From positions 1-39,556 of the forward strand of contig CAZSAT010000065.1 in the NCBI GenBank assembly GCA_964604675.1: 39,556 nt of DNA, in the 5' to 3' direction. The notes under the pieces were generated by a model, which was not told where the DNA came from, searched no databases, and worked only from the letters and a program-made list of their open reading frames with translations. Shown in pieces: positions 15,943 through 23,881 of the stretch; positions within the stretch are counted from its first letter, which is position 1; each line of letters opens with the position of its first letter. Source of the stretch: CAZSAT01 sp964604675 (GTDB taxonomy: Bacteria > Myxococcota_A > UBA796 > CAJQPC01). The translations under genes were made by a program, and so were the position numbers.

Positions 15943-16075
15943 GCTGGACTCCCGGGTGGATGCAGGAGGGAAGACAAGAAGCGATCCACCACGCGATTCC
16001 AGGTGGTTGTGCGTTGACGGTGCCCAACACCCTGCGCGATCGCGGCGCGCGTGTCATGGTCGGTTCGGAGGTCGT

Positions 16076-16675
16076 GTGGCCAAGCCGATCATCGTGCGCC
16101 TGGGCGGCGCGGACAGCGTGTTCCAGCACGCGCGGGTCGACCGCGCCATGCTCTACGGCAAGCGGCTCCGCGTGCCGCTCGATCCCGACGGGCAGCCCTG
16201 CACCCGCGCCTCGCTCACCACCGAAGGCGACCTCCTGCTCCGCGCCGGCATGACCAACCAGGGCTACTTCAACGCCGAGGGGCACCAGGTGCCCACCAGC
16301 GAGCTCGTGGGCCTCGACGACGACGACCAGGAGCTTCCACGCACCCCCGGCACCCTCGGCGAGCCCCAGGAGCTCACGCCCGCCGACCCGCGGGAGCTGC
16401 TGGAGATGCGGGTGCGCACGGTCTACGCCCTGGAAGCCGAGCACCTCGACAGCGAGCTCGCCAGGGGGCTCGAGGCGGGCGACCTGTTCCGCTTCCGCTT
16501 CAGCTACCGGGCCGACTGGCGCAGCGAAGAAGCCTTCCTCGTGCAGAACGACCACGGGGTCTTCGCGCTCATCGGCGCCACCGCGGCGCCCGTCTGGTCC
16601 GAGCTCGCCCAGACCTCGTCCCCTCAGCTCGAGGACGACGACGAGGACGACGAGCTGGACTTCGAGATGTTCTGA
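16076..16675 (+). CDS. Conserved-looking soluble protein of unknown function
   Basis: A 199-residue cytoplasmic protein. The N-terminal half has a compact fold signature (VRLGGADSVFQHARVDRAMLYG, then RVPLDPDGQPC), and the protein ends in an extremely acidic tail (LEDDDEDDELDFEMF). The GTG at 16076 is supported by GGAGG at 16067-16071. A TTGACG at 16014-16019 could be a -35 box but I see no good -10. I recognise no family and would not guess a function. Confidence 0.7.
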   Translation: MAKPIIVRLGGADSVFQHARVDRAMLYGKRLRVPLDPDGQPCTRASLTTEGDLLLRAGMTNQGYFNAEGHQVPTSELVGLDDDDQELPRTPGTLGEPQELTPADPRELLEMRVRTVYALEAEHLDSELARGLEAGDLFRFRFSYRADWRSEEAFLVQNDHGVFALIGATAAPVWSELAQTSSPQLEDDDEDDELDFEMF

Positions 16676-16756
16676 CCCCGGCACGACCTTCGACCCCTCG
16701 GGGTCCCCGCCAGGACATTCGCTCAGCTCTCGCCCGCCCGATCCGATGGAGACGGC

Positions 16757-18259
16757 ATGCTCTTCTTGTTCGCGGTCGGCTGCGATCCGTCCTTGCCCGA
16801 CTCGAGCGCCCGGCAGGCCGACGGGGCCGACACGGCCGACACGACACACGAGCCCGAGGACAGCGGCCATGCAGGCAACCAGACCGGCAGCGGCGACACC
16901 GACACCCCGGACACCGGCGTCCCCGACACAGACGCGGCCAAACCGACGACCTTCGCTCTCGACGGCCAACTCGGCGTGGACGCGGCCACGGCCGTCGTGG
17001 GCGGCGCGGCGAACCAGGACCAGCTCGCCGAGTGCGTCGTGGCGGTCGGTGACCTCGACGTGGACGGCGCCCTCGACCTGGGGCTCGGAGCGCCCGGACA
17101 CACCGACGACCGCGGCGCCGTGGCGCTCGTCCTGGGCCCGCTCCCCGCGCAGACCAGCCTGGCGAGCGCCACCCTGCTCACTGGCGAGGACGCCGGCGAC
17201 GACGCTGGCCGGAGCTTCGCCGCAGGCGACCTCGAGGGCGACGGCGTCCCGGAGATCCTCGTCGGCGCTGCAGGCGCAGGGGCCGGCGGCCGGGCGTACC
17301 TCATCCGCGGCCCCACCGACACCATGGAGCTCGCCGCCTCGGACCTGGTGCTCGAAGGTACGGACAGCGAGGACCTCGGCACCTCGGTGGCCGTGCTCGG
17401 AGACCTCGACGGTGATGGCTGGCCCGACGCCGTGGTCGGCGCCCCGGACCTCGGCGGCCACCCCGGAGCGTTCTACCTGCTGCGCGGTGGCGCGTCGCTG
17501 CCCACCACGCTGACCACCGAGGACCTGCCGGTCGTTCGAGGTGCCCGCGACTGGGACCACGTCGGTGCCTTCCTCGCCGGGGCCGACGACCTCGACGGCG
17601 ACGGCCGCGCCGACCTCCTCGTGGGCGGCGACGGGGGCAGCCGCGCCTGGGTCGTCTACGGCGACGACCAGCTGGCGGGGTCGCTGGACCTCGAGATCAC
17701 CGCGCTCGGGCGTGTGACCGCGCTGTCCGGCAGCGGCAACGCGGGCGCCCGCATGGTCGCGCCTGGCGACGTGGACGGCGACGGCCTCGGCGACCTCGTG
17801 GTGGCCGCCCCCTCACGCGAGGACGGGAGCCTGGCCAACGCAGGAGCGGTCTTCGTCCTGCCCGGCCCGCTCGACGAGCTCGAGGAGGTCGACGTGGAGT
17901 CCGCAGCGGTGGCCTGGGCGTACGGGCTCGAGGAAGCGGCTCGCTTCGGCGACGCGCTGGACGCCACCGACCTCGACGGCGACGGCTCGATCGATCTCGT
18001 GGTCGGCGGGCGGGGTGCGGCGGGCTCGGAAGCTGGCGCTGTGTACGTGCTGCAGGGGCCCATCGAGAGCGGCCGACTGGCTCTGGAGAAGGCGCCGCGG
18101 ATCGAAGGCGCGTCCGAGGGCGACAAGCTGGGCTATGCCCTCGCGCTCCCCGGCGACCTCGACGGCGACGACCTGCCCGATCTCGTGGTCGGAGCCTGGG
18201 GCACGGGCAACCGCGCCGGCTCGGCCTACGTGTTCCCCCTCTGGCGCCCGGCGGACTGA
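16757..18259 (+). CDS. Lipoprotein with seven-bladed FG-GAP (integrin-like) propeller
   Basis: A 500-residue surface or periplasmic lipoprotein. A short signal MLFLFAVGC puts the lipidated Cys at 9; an Asp/Thr/Gly-rich linker runs to about residue 65 (TGSGDTDTPDTGVPDTD). Seven FG-GAP repeats follow, each with a calcium-binding DxDGDGxxD-type loop and a hydrophobic VVGAP-type strand (the first near residue 97, the last near 473), enough for a closed seven-bladed beta-propeller. The likely role is calcium-dependent adhesion or ligand binding. The stop is followed by 45 bp and another lipoprotein, perhaps in the same transcript. Confidence 0.85.
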   Translation: MLFLFAVGCDPSLPDSSARQADGADTADTTHEPEDSGHAGNQTGSGDTDTPDTGVPDTDAAKPTTFALDGQLGVDAATAVVGGAANQDQLAECVVAVGDLDVDGALDLGLGAPGHTDDRGAVALVLGPLPAQTSLASATLLTGEDAGDDAGRSFAAGDLEGDGVPEILVGAAGAGAGGRAYLIRGPTDTMELAASDLVLEGTDSEDLGTSVAVLGDLDGDGWPDAVVGAPDLGGHPGAFYLLRGGASLPTTLTTEDLPVVRGARDWDHVGAFLAGADDLDGDGRADLLVGGDGGSRAWVVYGDDQLAGSLDLEITALGRVTALSGSGNAGARMVAPGDVDGDGLGDLVVAAPSREDGSLANAGAVFVLPGPLDELEEVDVESAAVAWAYGLEEAARFGDALDATDLDGDGSIDLVVGGRGAAGSEAGAVYVLQGPIESGRLALEKAPRIEGASEGDKLGYALALPGDLDGDDLPDLVVGAWGTGNRAGSAYVFPLWRPAD

Positions 18260-18304
18260 CCCCCCTCCCGCACCATGCGCTACCGTGACTCGAGGAGGCT
18301 GCTC

Positions 18305-18664
18305 ATGTGGCTCTGGCTCGCGCTGGCCTGCTGCGGCAAGGAGGGACCCGTGACCACCGGACCCGCGCTCATGGAAGCCACCGACGCCACCCGCTTCCTC
18401 ACCGGGAGCTGGTACGTGGTGGGCTCCGACGACCCCACGCGCGTCACCCTCGACCCGGGCGGAACCTTCGCGCTCACGGCCGGGGACGACGGCGGCGGGC
18501 CCTTTGCCGACATGGTCGCCGGCGGCGCCTGGGCCGGTCCCTGGGGTGCGAACGCCGACAGCGTGTGGTTCGACGCGTCGGTGCAGCGCTACACCTACCC
18601 GTTGACGATGCTCGACGGAAAGCTCAACATCGAGGTCGGCGGGGTGCAGCTTCGGCGGCCCTGA
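18305..18664 (+). CDS. Small predicted lipoprotein, lipocalin-like size
   Basis: A 119-residue protein starting MWLWLALACCG, with Cys9 as the lipobox cysteine. AGGAGG at 18293-18298, six bases before the ATG at 18305, decides the start over the in-frame ATG at 18275. The mature part has a pattern of short beta strands with a GSWYVVGSDDPTRVTL opening and a GTFAL strand, the style of small beta-barrel lipocalin-like or META-like domains; this is a resemblance only. Confidence 0.65.
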   Translation: MWLWLALACCGKEGPVTTGPALMEATDATRFLTGSWYVVGSDDPTRVTLDPGGTFALTAGDDGGGPFADMVAGGAWAGPWGANADSVWFDASVQRYTYPLTMLDGKLNIEVGGVQLRRP

Positions 18665-18683
18665 CCTGCAGCTACCGCAGGTC
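18663..18683 (+). terminator. Hairpin overlapping a stop codon
   Basis: GACCTGC at 18663-18669 pairs with GCAGGTC at 18677-18683 around a 7-nt loop, giving a 7-bp perfect stem that begins inside the stop codon of the gene ending at 18664. No U-tract follows, so it may end transcription weakly or only protect the 3' end. Confidence 0.4.
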
Positions 18684-18738
18684 GGTCACCCCACGCCGCG
18701 GCCCGGAGGCGCGGCGTCCAGCGTTCACGACCTTGGCA

Positions 18739-18754
18739 CGGCACGTGAACTGCA
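18739..18754 (+). promoter_or_regulatory. Sigma-54 promoter candidate for the 49-residue peptide
   Basis: CGGCAC at 18739-18744 and CTGCA at 18750-18754 keep GG-N10-GC spacing and match the -24/-12 consensus except for C in place of T at the first base of each box. It lies 30 bp before the ATG at 18785, leaving room for a leader of roughly 20 nt that contains the AAGGAG ribosome site. Confidence 0.38.
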
Positions 18755-18784
18755 ACGGGCCACATCCGAACCAAGGAGCCACGG

Positions 18785-18934
18785 ATGCGCTACCTGACCC
18801 CCCTCGCGCTGCTCGTCACCCTGCCGGTCTTCGCCGAGCCCCCCGCCGAAGGCGACGAGCAGGTCGAGCTCGCCAGGGAGCTCCTGCCCCCGCCTCCCCG
18901 CGGCAAGGGGAAGGCGAAGGCCAAGGCACAGTGA
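18785..18934 (+). CDS. 49-residue exported basic-tailed peptide
   Basis: A short gene with strong start signals: AAGGAG at 18773-18778, six bases before the ATG. The product begins with a classic signal peptide, MRYLTPLALLVTLPVFA, with cleavage likely after VFA, leaving a ~32-residue peptide: an acidic helix (EGDEQVELARELL), a PPPP turn and a basic tail (RGKGKAKAKAQ). Its TGA abuts the convergent YceI stop at 18935 with no gap. A sigma-54-like promoter lies upstream. Function unknown: a charged exported peptide, perhaps binding nucleic acid or envelope polymers. Confidence 0.6.
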   Translation: MRYLTPLALLVTLPVFAEPPAEGDEQVELARELLPPPPRGKGKAKAKAQ

Positions 18935-19537
18935 CTACGCGCCGAAGCTGAGGTCGAGCTTGATCAGGACCTCGTCCTTGATCAAGTCGTCCGGCTTGCC
19001 CGGGTAGGTCACGCCCCAGAGCTGGCGGTCGATCGTGAACTCGGCGGTGGCCTTGGCGCCACCCTCGGAGAGCTCGATGGCCGCCGGGAAGCTGACCTCG
19101 GCTTCCTTGCCCACGAAGTTCAGGGTGCCGGTCACCGTGTAGCCGTCCTCGGCCGCCGTCACGCTCGACGAGGTGAAGCTCGCGGTGGGGTGCGCCTCGA
19201 TGTTGAAGAAGTCGGGGCTCTTCAGGTGGTTGGACAGCTTCTCGACGTCGGCCCACGTGGTGGTGGTGTCGATCGTGAAGCTGGTGGCGGTGGGCTGGCC
19301 GTCGGCCACGGTGAGGCTGCCCTCGAAGCCCTTGAAGCCACCCTCGTGGTCACCGGTGAGCTTGGCGCCCACGAAGCCGATCGTGCTGGCCTCGGCGTTC
19401 ACCTGGAGCGTCTGGCCGGCGGGCTCGGGCTCGGGGGCGGGGGCCGGGGCGGGGGCCGGCGCGGGCGCGGTGACCTCGGCGGCGGGCTTGTTGTCGACTT
19501 CGGAGCCGCAGGCGAGCAGCACGGACAGGAACAGCAT
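18935..19537 (-). CDS. YceI-family lipoprotein
   Basis: A 200-residue periplasmic or outer-membrane lipoprotein. MLFLSVLLACG gives lipidated Cys10, then a Pro/Ala linker (residues about 18-40), then a YceI/LipB-barrel lipocalin domain: STIGFVGAKLTGDHEGGFKGFEG, DVEKLSNHLKSPDFFNIEAHP and the terminal LIKLDLSF. YceI proteins bind isoprenoid lipids in a beta-barrel. GAGG before the ATG at 19537 selects this start. It is the last gene of the six-gene operon, 32 bp after the nitroreductase. Confidence 0.88.
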   Translation of the reverse strand: MLFLSVLLACGSEVDNKPAAEVTAPAPAPAPAPAPEPEPAGQTLQVNAEASTIGFVGAKLTGDHEGGFKGFEGSLTVADGQPTATSFTIDTTTTWADVEKLSNHLKSPDFFNIEAHPTASFTSSSVTAAEDGYTVTGTLNFVGKEAEVSFPAAIELSEGGAKATAEFTIDRQLWGVTYPGKPDDLIKDEVLIKLDLSFGA

Positions 19538-19569
19538 CAGGACCTCGTGGAAATGCGAAGGCCCGCCCA

Positions 19570-20232
19570 CTAACCCTCGTGGAAGACCGCCACCTCTGTG
19601 AGCGGCTTGCGCGCGAGGTCCGGTACGTCCACGCCCTCCTCGGCGTAGCCCACGGGGAAGAGGATGGAGGCCTTCTCGTTCGCCGGGCGCCCGAGCAGGT
19701 CGCCGAGGAACTTCATGGGGCTCGGCGTGTGCGTGAGCGTGCAGAGGCCGGCGTGGTGCAGGGCCGCGATGAACAGCCCGCAGGCGATGCCCACGCTCTC
19801 CTTCACGTAGTAGTGCTGCTTCTTCGACCCGTCGGCCTGCCGACCGAAGGTCTGGGCGAAGCACACCACCAGCCACGGGGCACGCTCCAGGTAGGGCTTG
19901 TCCGCCGAGGTCCCCAGGCCTTCGAGGGCACGGCGCCACTCGTCGTTCATCCGGCCCGCGTAGTTCTTGCGCTCCTCCGCCTCGGCGGCCTCGCGGATGC
20001 GCTTCTTCAGGGCCGGGTCGGAGACCGCGACGAAGGTCCACGGCTGGAGGTGAGCACCGCTCGGCGCGGTGGAGGCCGTGGCGATGGCCAGCTCGATCAG
20101 CCGCCGTGGCACCGGTCGATCGGAGAACGAGCGCACGCTGCGCCGGGCATCGAGCTCCTCGAACAGGTCCTCGGCGCGCGCCAGCATCTCCTGCTCCGAG
20201 AAGCTCGGTGGGCGGTAGCGCACGAAGCTCAC
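19570..20232 (-). CDS. Nitroreductase-family flavoprotein
   Basis: A 220-residue FMN oxidoreductase of the nitroreductase superfamily, with the signature RRSVRSFSDRPVP near the N-terminus (FMN phosphate contact), APSGAHLQPWTF, and GIACGLFIAALHHAGLCTLTHTP in the dimer/FMN region. Members reduce nitroaromatics or quinones, dehalogenate, or act in cofactor and peptide modification. The GTG at 20232 overlaps the ABC transporter stop (GTGA), with AGGGG upstream. An in-frame extension to 20532 lies inside the ABC gene and is rejected. The substrate is unknown; position in an exporter operon suggests a specific role. Confidence 0.88.
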   Translation of the reverse strand: MSFVRYRPPSFSEQEMLARAEDLFEELDARRSVRSFSDRPVPRRLIELAIATASTAPSGAHLQPWTFVAVSDPALKKRIREAAEAEERKNYAGRMNDEWRRALEGLGTSADKPYLERAPWLVVCFAQTFGRQADGSKKQHYYVKESVGIACGLFIAALHHAGLCTLTHTPSPMKFLGDLLGRPANEKASILFPVGYAEEGVDVPDLARKPLTEVAVFHEG

Positions 20233-22001
20233 TGGTACCCCTGGGCCTGCAGCGTGAAGAGGTGGGCGTAACGCCCGTCCGCCGCCAGCAGCTCCTCGTG
20301 GGTGCCGCACTCCACCAGCTCGCCGCGGTGCAGCACCCCGATCCGGTCGGCCATGCGCACCGTGGAGAAGCGGTGGGAGATCAGGATGGCGATGCGCTCG
20401 TCGGTCATGGCCCGGAAGCGCTCGAAGATCTGGGTCTCCGCCTCCGCATCCATCGCCGCGGTGGGCTCGTCGAGCACCACGATGTCGGCGTCGGTGCGCA
20501 TGAAGGCCCGCGACAGGGCGACCTTCTGCCACTGGCCGATCGACAGCTCCCGGCCGTCCTTGAACCAGCGGCCGAGCTGGGTGTCGTAGCCCGACGGCAG
20601 GCGCTCGATGAAGTCCTTCGCCAGGCCCTTCTCCGCGGCGAGTGCCCAGCGCTCGCGGTCATCGAGGGCCTCGCGGTCCCCCACCCCCACGTTCTCGCCC
20701 ACCAGGAGCTGGTAGCGCACGAAGTCCTGGAAGATCACGCCGAGCTTTCGCCGCAGCGCGGTGAGCTCCCAGCGCGACACCGCCAGCCCGTCGATCGTGA
20801 CCTCGCCCTCGTCGGGGCTGTAGTAGCCGGCCAACAGCTTGATGAGCGTGGTCTTGCCCGAGCCGTTCTCCCCCACCAACGCCAGCTTCTCGCCGGGCTT
20901 CACGTGCAGGTCGACGCCGCGCAGCGCCCACTCCTCCGAGCCGGGGTAGCGGAAGCCCACGCCCGCGAAGCGGATGCCGTCGCCTGGCACGGGGCCCTCG
21001 ATCGCGCCGCCGGTGCGCTCGGCGTCGGGCGCCTCGAGGAACGCGAACAGGTTCGAGACGTAGAGGTTGTCCTCGTACATGCGCCCGATGGCGTCCAGGC
21101 CCGACGCGATGGCCGACTGCCCCTGCTTGAAGATCAAGAGGTACATCGTCATGTCGCCGAGCGTGATGCTCCCCTGGACCGTCTCGTAGGCGATCCAGGC
21201 GTAGGTCCCGTAGAACGCCCCCGTGCCGAGCAAGCCCACGAGGCCGCCCCAGAGGCCCCGCCGGACCGTGATGCGGCGGTCGTCGGCGTAGACCGAGCGG
21301 AAGATGGCCCGGTAGCGCTCGACGAACAGCGGCCCGAGCCCGAAGAGCTTGACCTCCTTCGCATAGTCCTCTCGTGCGACCAGCACCTCGAGGTAGTTCT
21401 GCTTCCGAGCCTCCTCGCTGCGCCAGTTGTAGAGGCGGAAGGCGTCGTCGCTGAACTTGGTCTCGACCAGGAAGGTCGGCACCGCCGCCACGGCGAGGAT
21501 CAGCACCGCCCACGGCGAGAAGGCGAGCAGCAGCCCGCCGTAGCTCAAGAGCTGCACCACGCTGCGCACGATGCTGAAGGTGCGGCGGAAGAGCTGCAGC
21601 GGACGGGAGGACGCCTGGCGGCGCGCGCGGGTGAGGCGGTCGTAGGTCTCGGCGTCCTCGAAGGCCGGCAGCGACAGGGCGAGCGCCTTCTCGAGGATCA
21701 TCACGTTCACGGCGTGGCCCAGCTCGACCCGCAAGAGCGCTTCCACGGTCGACAGCCCGCGGCCCGCCAGGCTCTGGGCGGCCACGAGCCCTCCCTCGAC
21801 CAGCAGCCACCGCACGGTCGTGGACCAGTCACCAGCCACCACCGCGTCGACGATCAGCTTGCCCACGTAGGCGATGCCCGCCGGCAGCAAGGCCGCCACG
21901 ACGGTGAGGGCGGCAAACGCGAGGGTGAGCGGCGCGTTGGTCTGCCGCACCAGGCGCAGGGCCGGGAGCGTGTGACGGAAGGCGGAGAGGCGGTCGCTCA
22001 C
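20229..22001 (-). CDS. ABC exporter, fused permease-ATPase
   Basis: A 590-residue half-transporter. Residues about 15-320 form the six-helix exporter domain, and about 340-585 the ATPase: Walker A GENGSGKT (377-384), Q-loop Gln425, signature LSIGQ (486-490, followed by W-Q), Walker B IVVLDEP with Asp511-Glu512, and a His-switch SHRFS. It probably works as a homodimer, exporting a lipid, peptide or small molecule; there is no peptidase C39 domain. The GTG at 22001 comes 9 bp after the Sec-redoxin stop, and the nitroreductase start overlaps its 3' end, so all are co-expressed. Confidence 0.9.
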   Translation of the reverse strand: MSDRLSAFRHTLPALRLVRQTNAPLTLAFAALTVVAALLPAGIAYVGKLIVDAVVAGDWSTTVRWLLVEGGLVAAQSLAGRGLSTVEALLRVELGHAVNVMILEKALALSLPAFEDAETYDRLTRARRQASSRPLQLFRRTFSIVRSVVQLLSYGGLLLAFSPWAVLILAVAAVPTFLVETKFSDDAFRLYNWRSEEARKQNYLEVLVAREDYAKEVKLFGLGPLFVERYRAIFRSVYADDRRITVRRGLWGGLVGLLGTGAFYGTYAWIAYETVQGSITLGDMTMYLLIFKQGQSAIASGLDAIGRMYEDNLYVSNLFAFLEAPDAERTGGAIEGPVPGDGIRFAGVGFRYPGSEEWALRGVDLHVKPGEKLALVGENGSGKTTLIKLLAGYYSPDEGEVTIDGLAVSRWELTALRRKLGVIFQDFVRYQLLVGENVGVGDREALDDRERWALAAEKGLAKDFIERLPSGYDTQLGRWFKDGRELSIGQWQKVALSRAFMRTDADIVVLDEPTAAMDAEAETQIFERFRAMTDERIAILISHRFSTVRMADRIGVLHRGELVECGTHEELLAADGRYAHLFTLQAQGYQ

Positions 22002-22010
22002 CGGCGGAGG

Positions 22011-23837
22011 CTATCGCGCGGCCTCGATCGCTTCGATGACCGCGGCCGGGTCCGCTTCGTTGGCCAGGTAGGTGATGATCCCGTCCCGATCGATCACGAC
22101 CTGCATCGGGAAGGGCGCCCACACCATGCCGGTCTCGCTCGGCGCGTAGCTGTTGTACACGTTCGACATGTCGTCGAGCAGGCAGGTGGTGTCCACCCCC
22201 GCGGCGACCAGGAAGTCCCCACCGATGCTGACGTCGTCGTGGGGTGCGACCCAGAAGGTGACCACGTCCTCGTCGTCGGCGTAGACGTCCATGATGCTGG
22301 CCTCGGTGTCTGGAACCTCCAGATCGCAGGCCGGTCACGTCACCGAGAAGTAGGCCAGGAACACCACCTGGCCGCGGTAGTCGGCCAGCGCGTAGCTCGA
22401 CATCAGGGTCGAGGGCGGGGTGTAGCCGAGCAGCTCGAAGTCCACGTGCTCGGTGCCGAGGGTCTGGCTGCCCTTGTCGATCCGCAGCTCGCCCTCGGGC
22501 TCGTCGGGGTCATCGCTGGTCCAGGTGAGCGAGGTCTGGTTGGCGAAGCCGTCGGGCAGCGTGACCACCACGGCTTCCGCGCTGCCGGGCGCGACCGTGA
22601 GCGCGTCCGGGCTCGACGAGCCACCCGCGGGGCTGCCCACGGACACCTCGAGGTCGAAGATCCCCGCGTTCTCGAAGGTGACCGCCACGCTCTCCTCCCC
22701 CTCCACGACCCAGATGCCTTCCTCGACCACGATCTCGGGCCCGGCGAGCCCCGGCTCGATCTGCAGCGCGGCGCTGTAGAACCAGTCCGCCACCAGCACG
22801 CGCCCGTCGAGCGCGCCGACGCCCATGGACCACTGCACGGCGTCTTCGTGGCCCAACACCCGCGGCTCGCCGTCCCCGATCCAGGCGAGCACCGTGGCGT
22901 ACCAGCCCGACGCGAGCAGGTGGTCGCCGTCGAGGGCCACGCCGTAGCTCGGGCCCGGGGTGGGGACGTCCCCGTCGTACACGAGGCTGCCCCCGTCGAT
23001 GCTGTACACCGCCGCCCCAGCGCCCCCGAGCGCCACTGCCACCCGGTCGCCCTGCAGGTCGAGATCGCGCCCCTTCGAGCCGAGGTCGACCCGGTCCAGC
23101 TCCTCGAAGGCCTGGTCGAGCCGGTAGAGGATCAGCTCCTCCCCGTCCACGACCAGCGCCGTGTCGTCCTCGAGGGCTACGGCCAGCGCCTCGGTGGCGC
23201 CCACCGACGACACCTGGGCACCGTGCCCGTCGAGGAGCAGCACCCCCTCGCCACGGGCCGCGAGCAGCACCCGGCCGGCGTCGGCGGCCACGTCCTCGTG
23301 GTCGGGCAGCACGACCTGGGCGCCCGACACCGGCGCGGTGGGGTCGGACAGGTCGACCGGGTACAGGCCCGCGTCGCGGGTGGCGAGCCAGGCCGTGCGC
23401 GTGGAGGCGTCGTAGGCCAGGCGGCTCACCTGGTACGCGACCGTGGCCGAGGTCACGTACTGGCCGTCGCCCAGGCCGATCACCGCCACGCCCACGTCGC
23501 AGACCGCGAGGCCGTACTCGGCGTCGATCACCTCGGCGTCGGTGAGGTGGCAGATGGCGCCCCATGGGTTCTCCGACGAGCCCTGGTCGTAGCGCCCGTC
23601 GGTGCCCAGGGTGGTCAGCGGGTCGCCCAGCTCGAAGGCGGTGGGCGGCGAGGTGTCGACCGCTGAGCCACCGTCGGTCGGGGGCGACGTGTCGACGGAG
23701 GCGCCGGTCTCGTCCGGGGCGGCCACGTCGGGTGCCGAGCCGTCGTCGAGGGCGACGCAGACGCCGCTGGCGAGCCGGCCGTAGCCCTCCGCACATGGGG
23801 GGGAGGGGGAACAGGCAAACAGTGCTGAAAGGACCAC
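22011..23837 (-). CDS. Predicted selenoprotein: beta-propeller lipoprotein with Sec-redoxin (UxxC) domain
   Basis: Read through one in-frame UGA (22337-22335), this is a 608-residue exported lipoprotein. Cys9 follows a short signal (VLSALFAC); an Asp/Thr/Pro linker precedes a beta-propeller (about 75-370), an Ig/ASH-like domain (about 385-455) and a thioredoxin-like redoxin domain (about 465-608). The strand VVFLAYFSVT is followed by the UGA codon (residue 501) and then PACDLEVP: the UGA takes the place of the first Cys of CxxC, giving UPAC. The fold continues past it in the same frame to the cis-Pro motif APFP and VVIDRDGIITYLANEADP. The start is GTG at 23837 (signal fits) or 23870 (no ribosome site seen). 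Without readthrough it would be split into a truncated protein and a headless redoxin at 22011-22292. A sequencing error in a Cys codon is the main alternative. Confidence 0.8.
22299..22337 (-). promoter_or_regulatory. Bacterial SECIS element directing Sec insertion at UGA
   Basis: Immediately after the UGA (22337-22335) the RNA can fold into an outer 5-bp stem (GGCCU at 22332-22328 with AGGCC at 22303-22299), an internal loop of 4/5 nt, and an apical 5-bp stem (UCUGG at 22323-22319 with CCAGA at 22313-22309) closed by the loop AGGUU at 22318-22314. The loop has the G and GU that SelB reads in E. coli fdhF, whose loop is AGGUCU. The loop begins 16 nt after the UGA, close to the 17 nt in fdhF. 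All of this sits inside coding sequence, as expected for bacterial SECIS. Confidence 0.72.
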
Positions 23838-23881
23838 GACCGACCCGCCTGGGGTGAGGATGTCCGCCACCGCTGGCGGTT

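Noticed and set aside
16014..16075. TTGACG as a promoter for the gene at 16076
   Set aside because: No acceptable -10 box at 16-18 bp, so it is not listed as a promoter.
22011..22292. Stand-alone 93-residue gene starting at ATG 22292
   Set aside because: It lacks the first strand and active site of the redoxin fold, which lie upstream in the same frame across the UGA. The ATG is an internal methionine of the Sec-protein.
20106..23666. 1186-codon plus-strand frame across the operon
   Set aside because: It is antisense to the nitroreductase, ABC and Sec-redoxin genes, with His/Arg/Gln-rich shadow composition and no domain.
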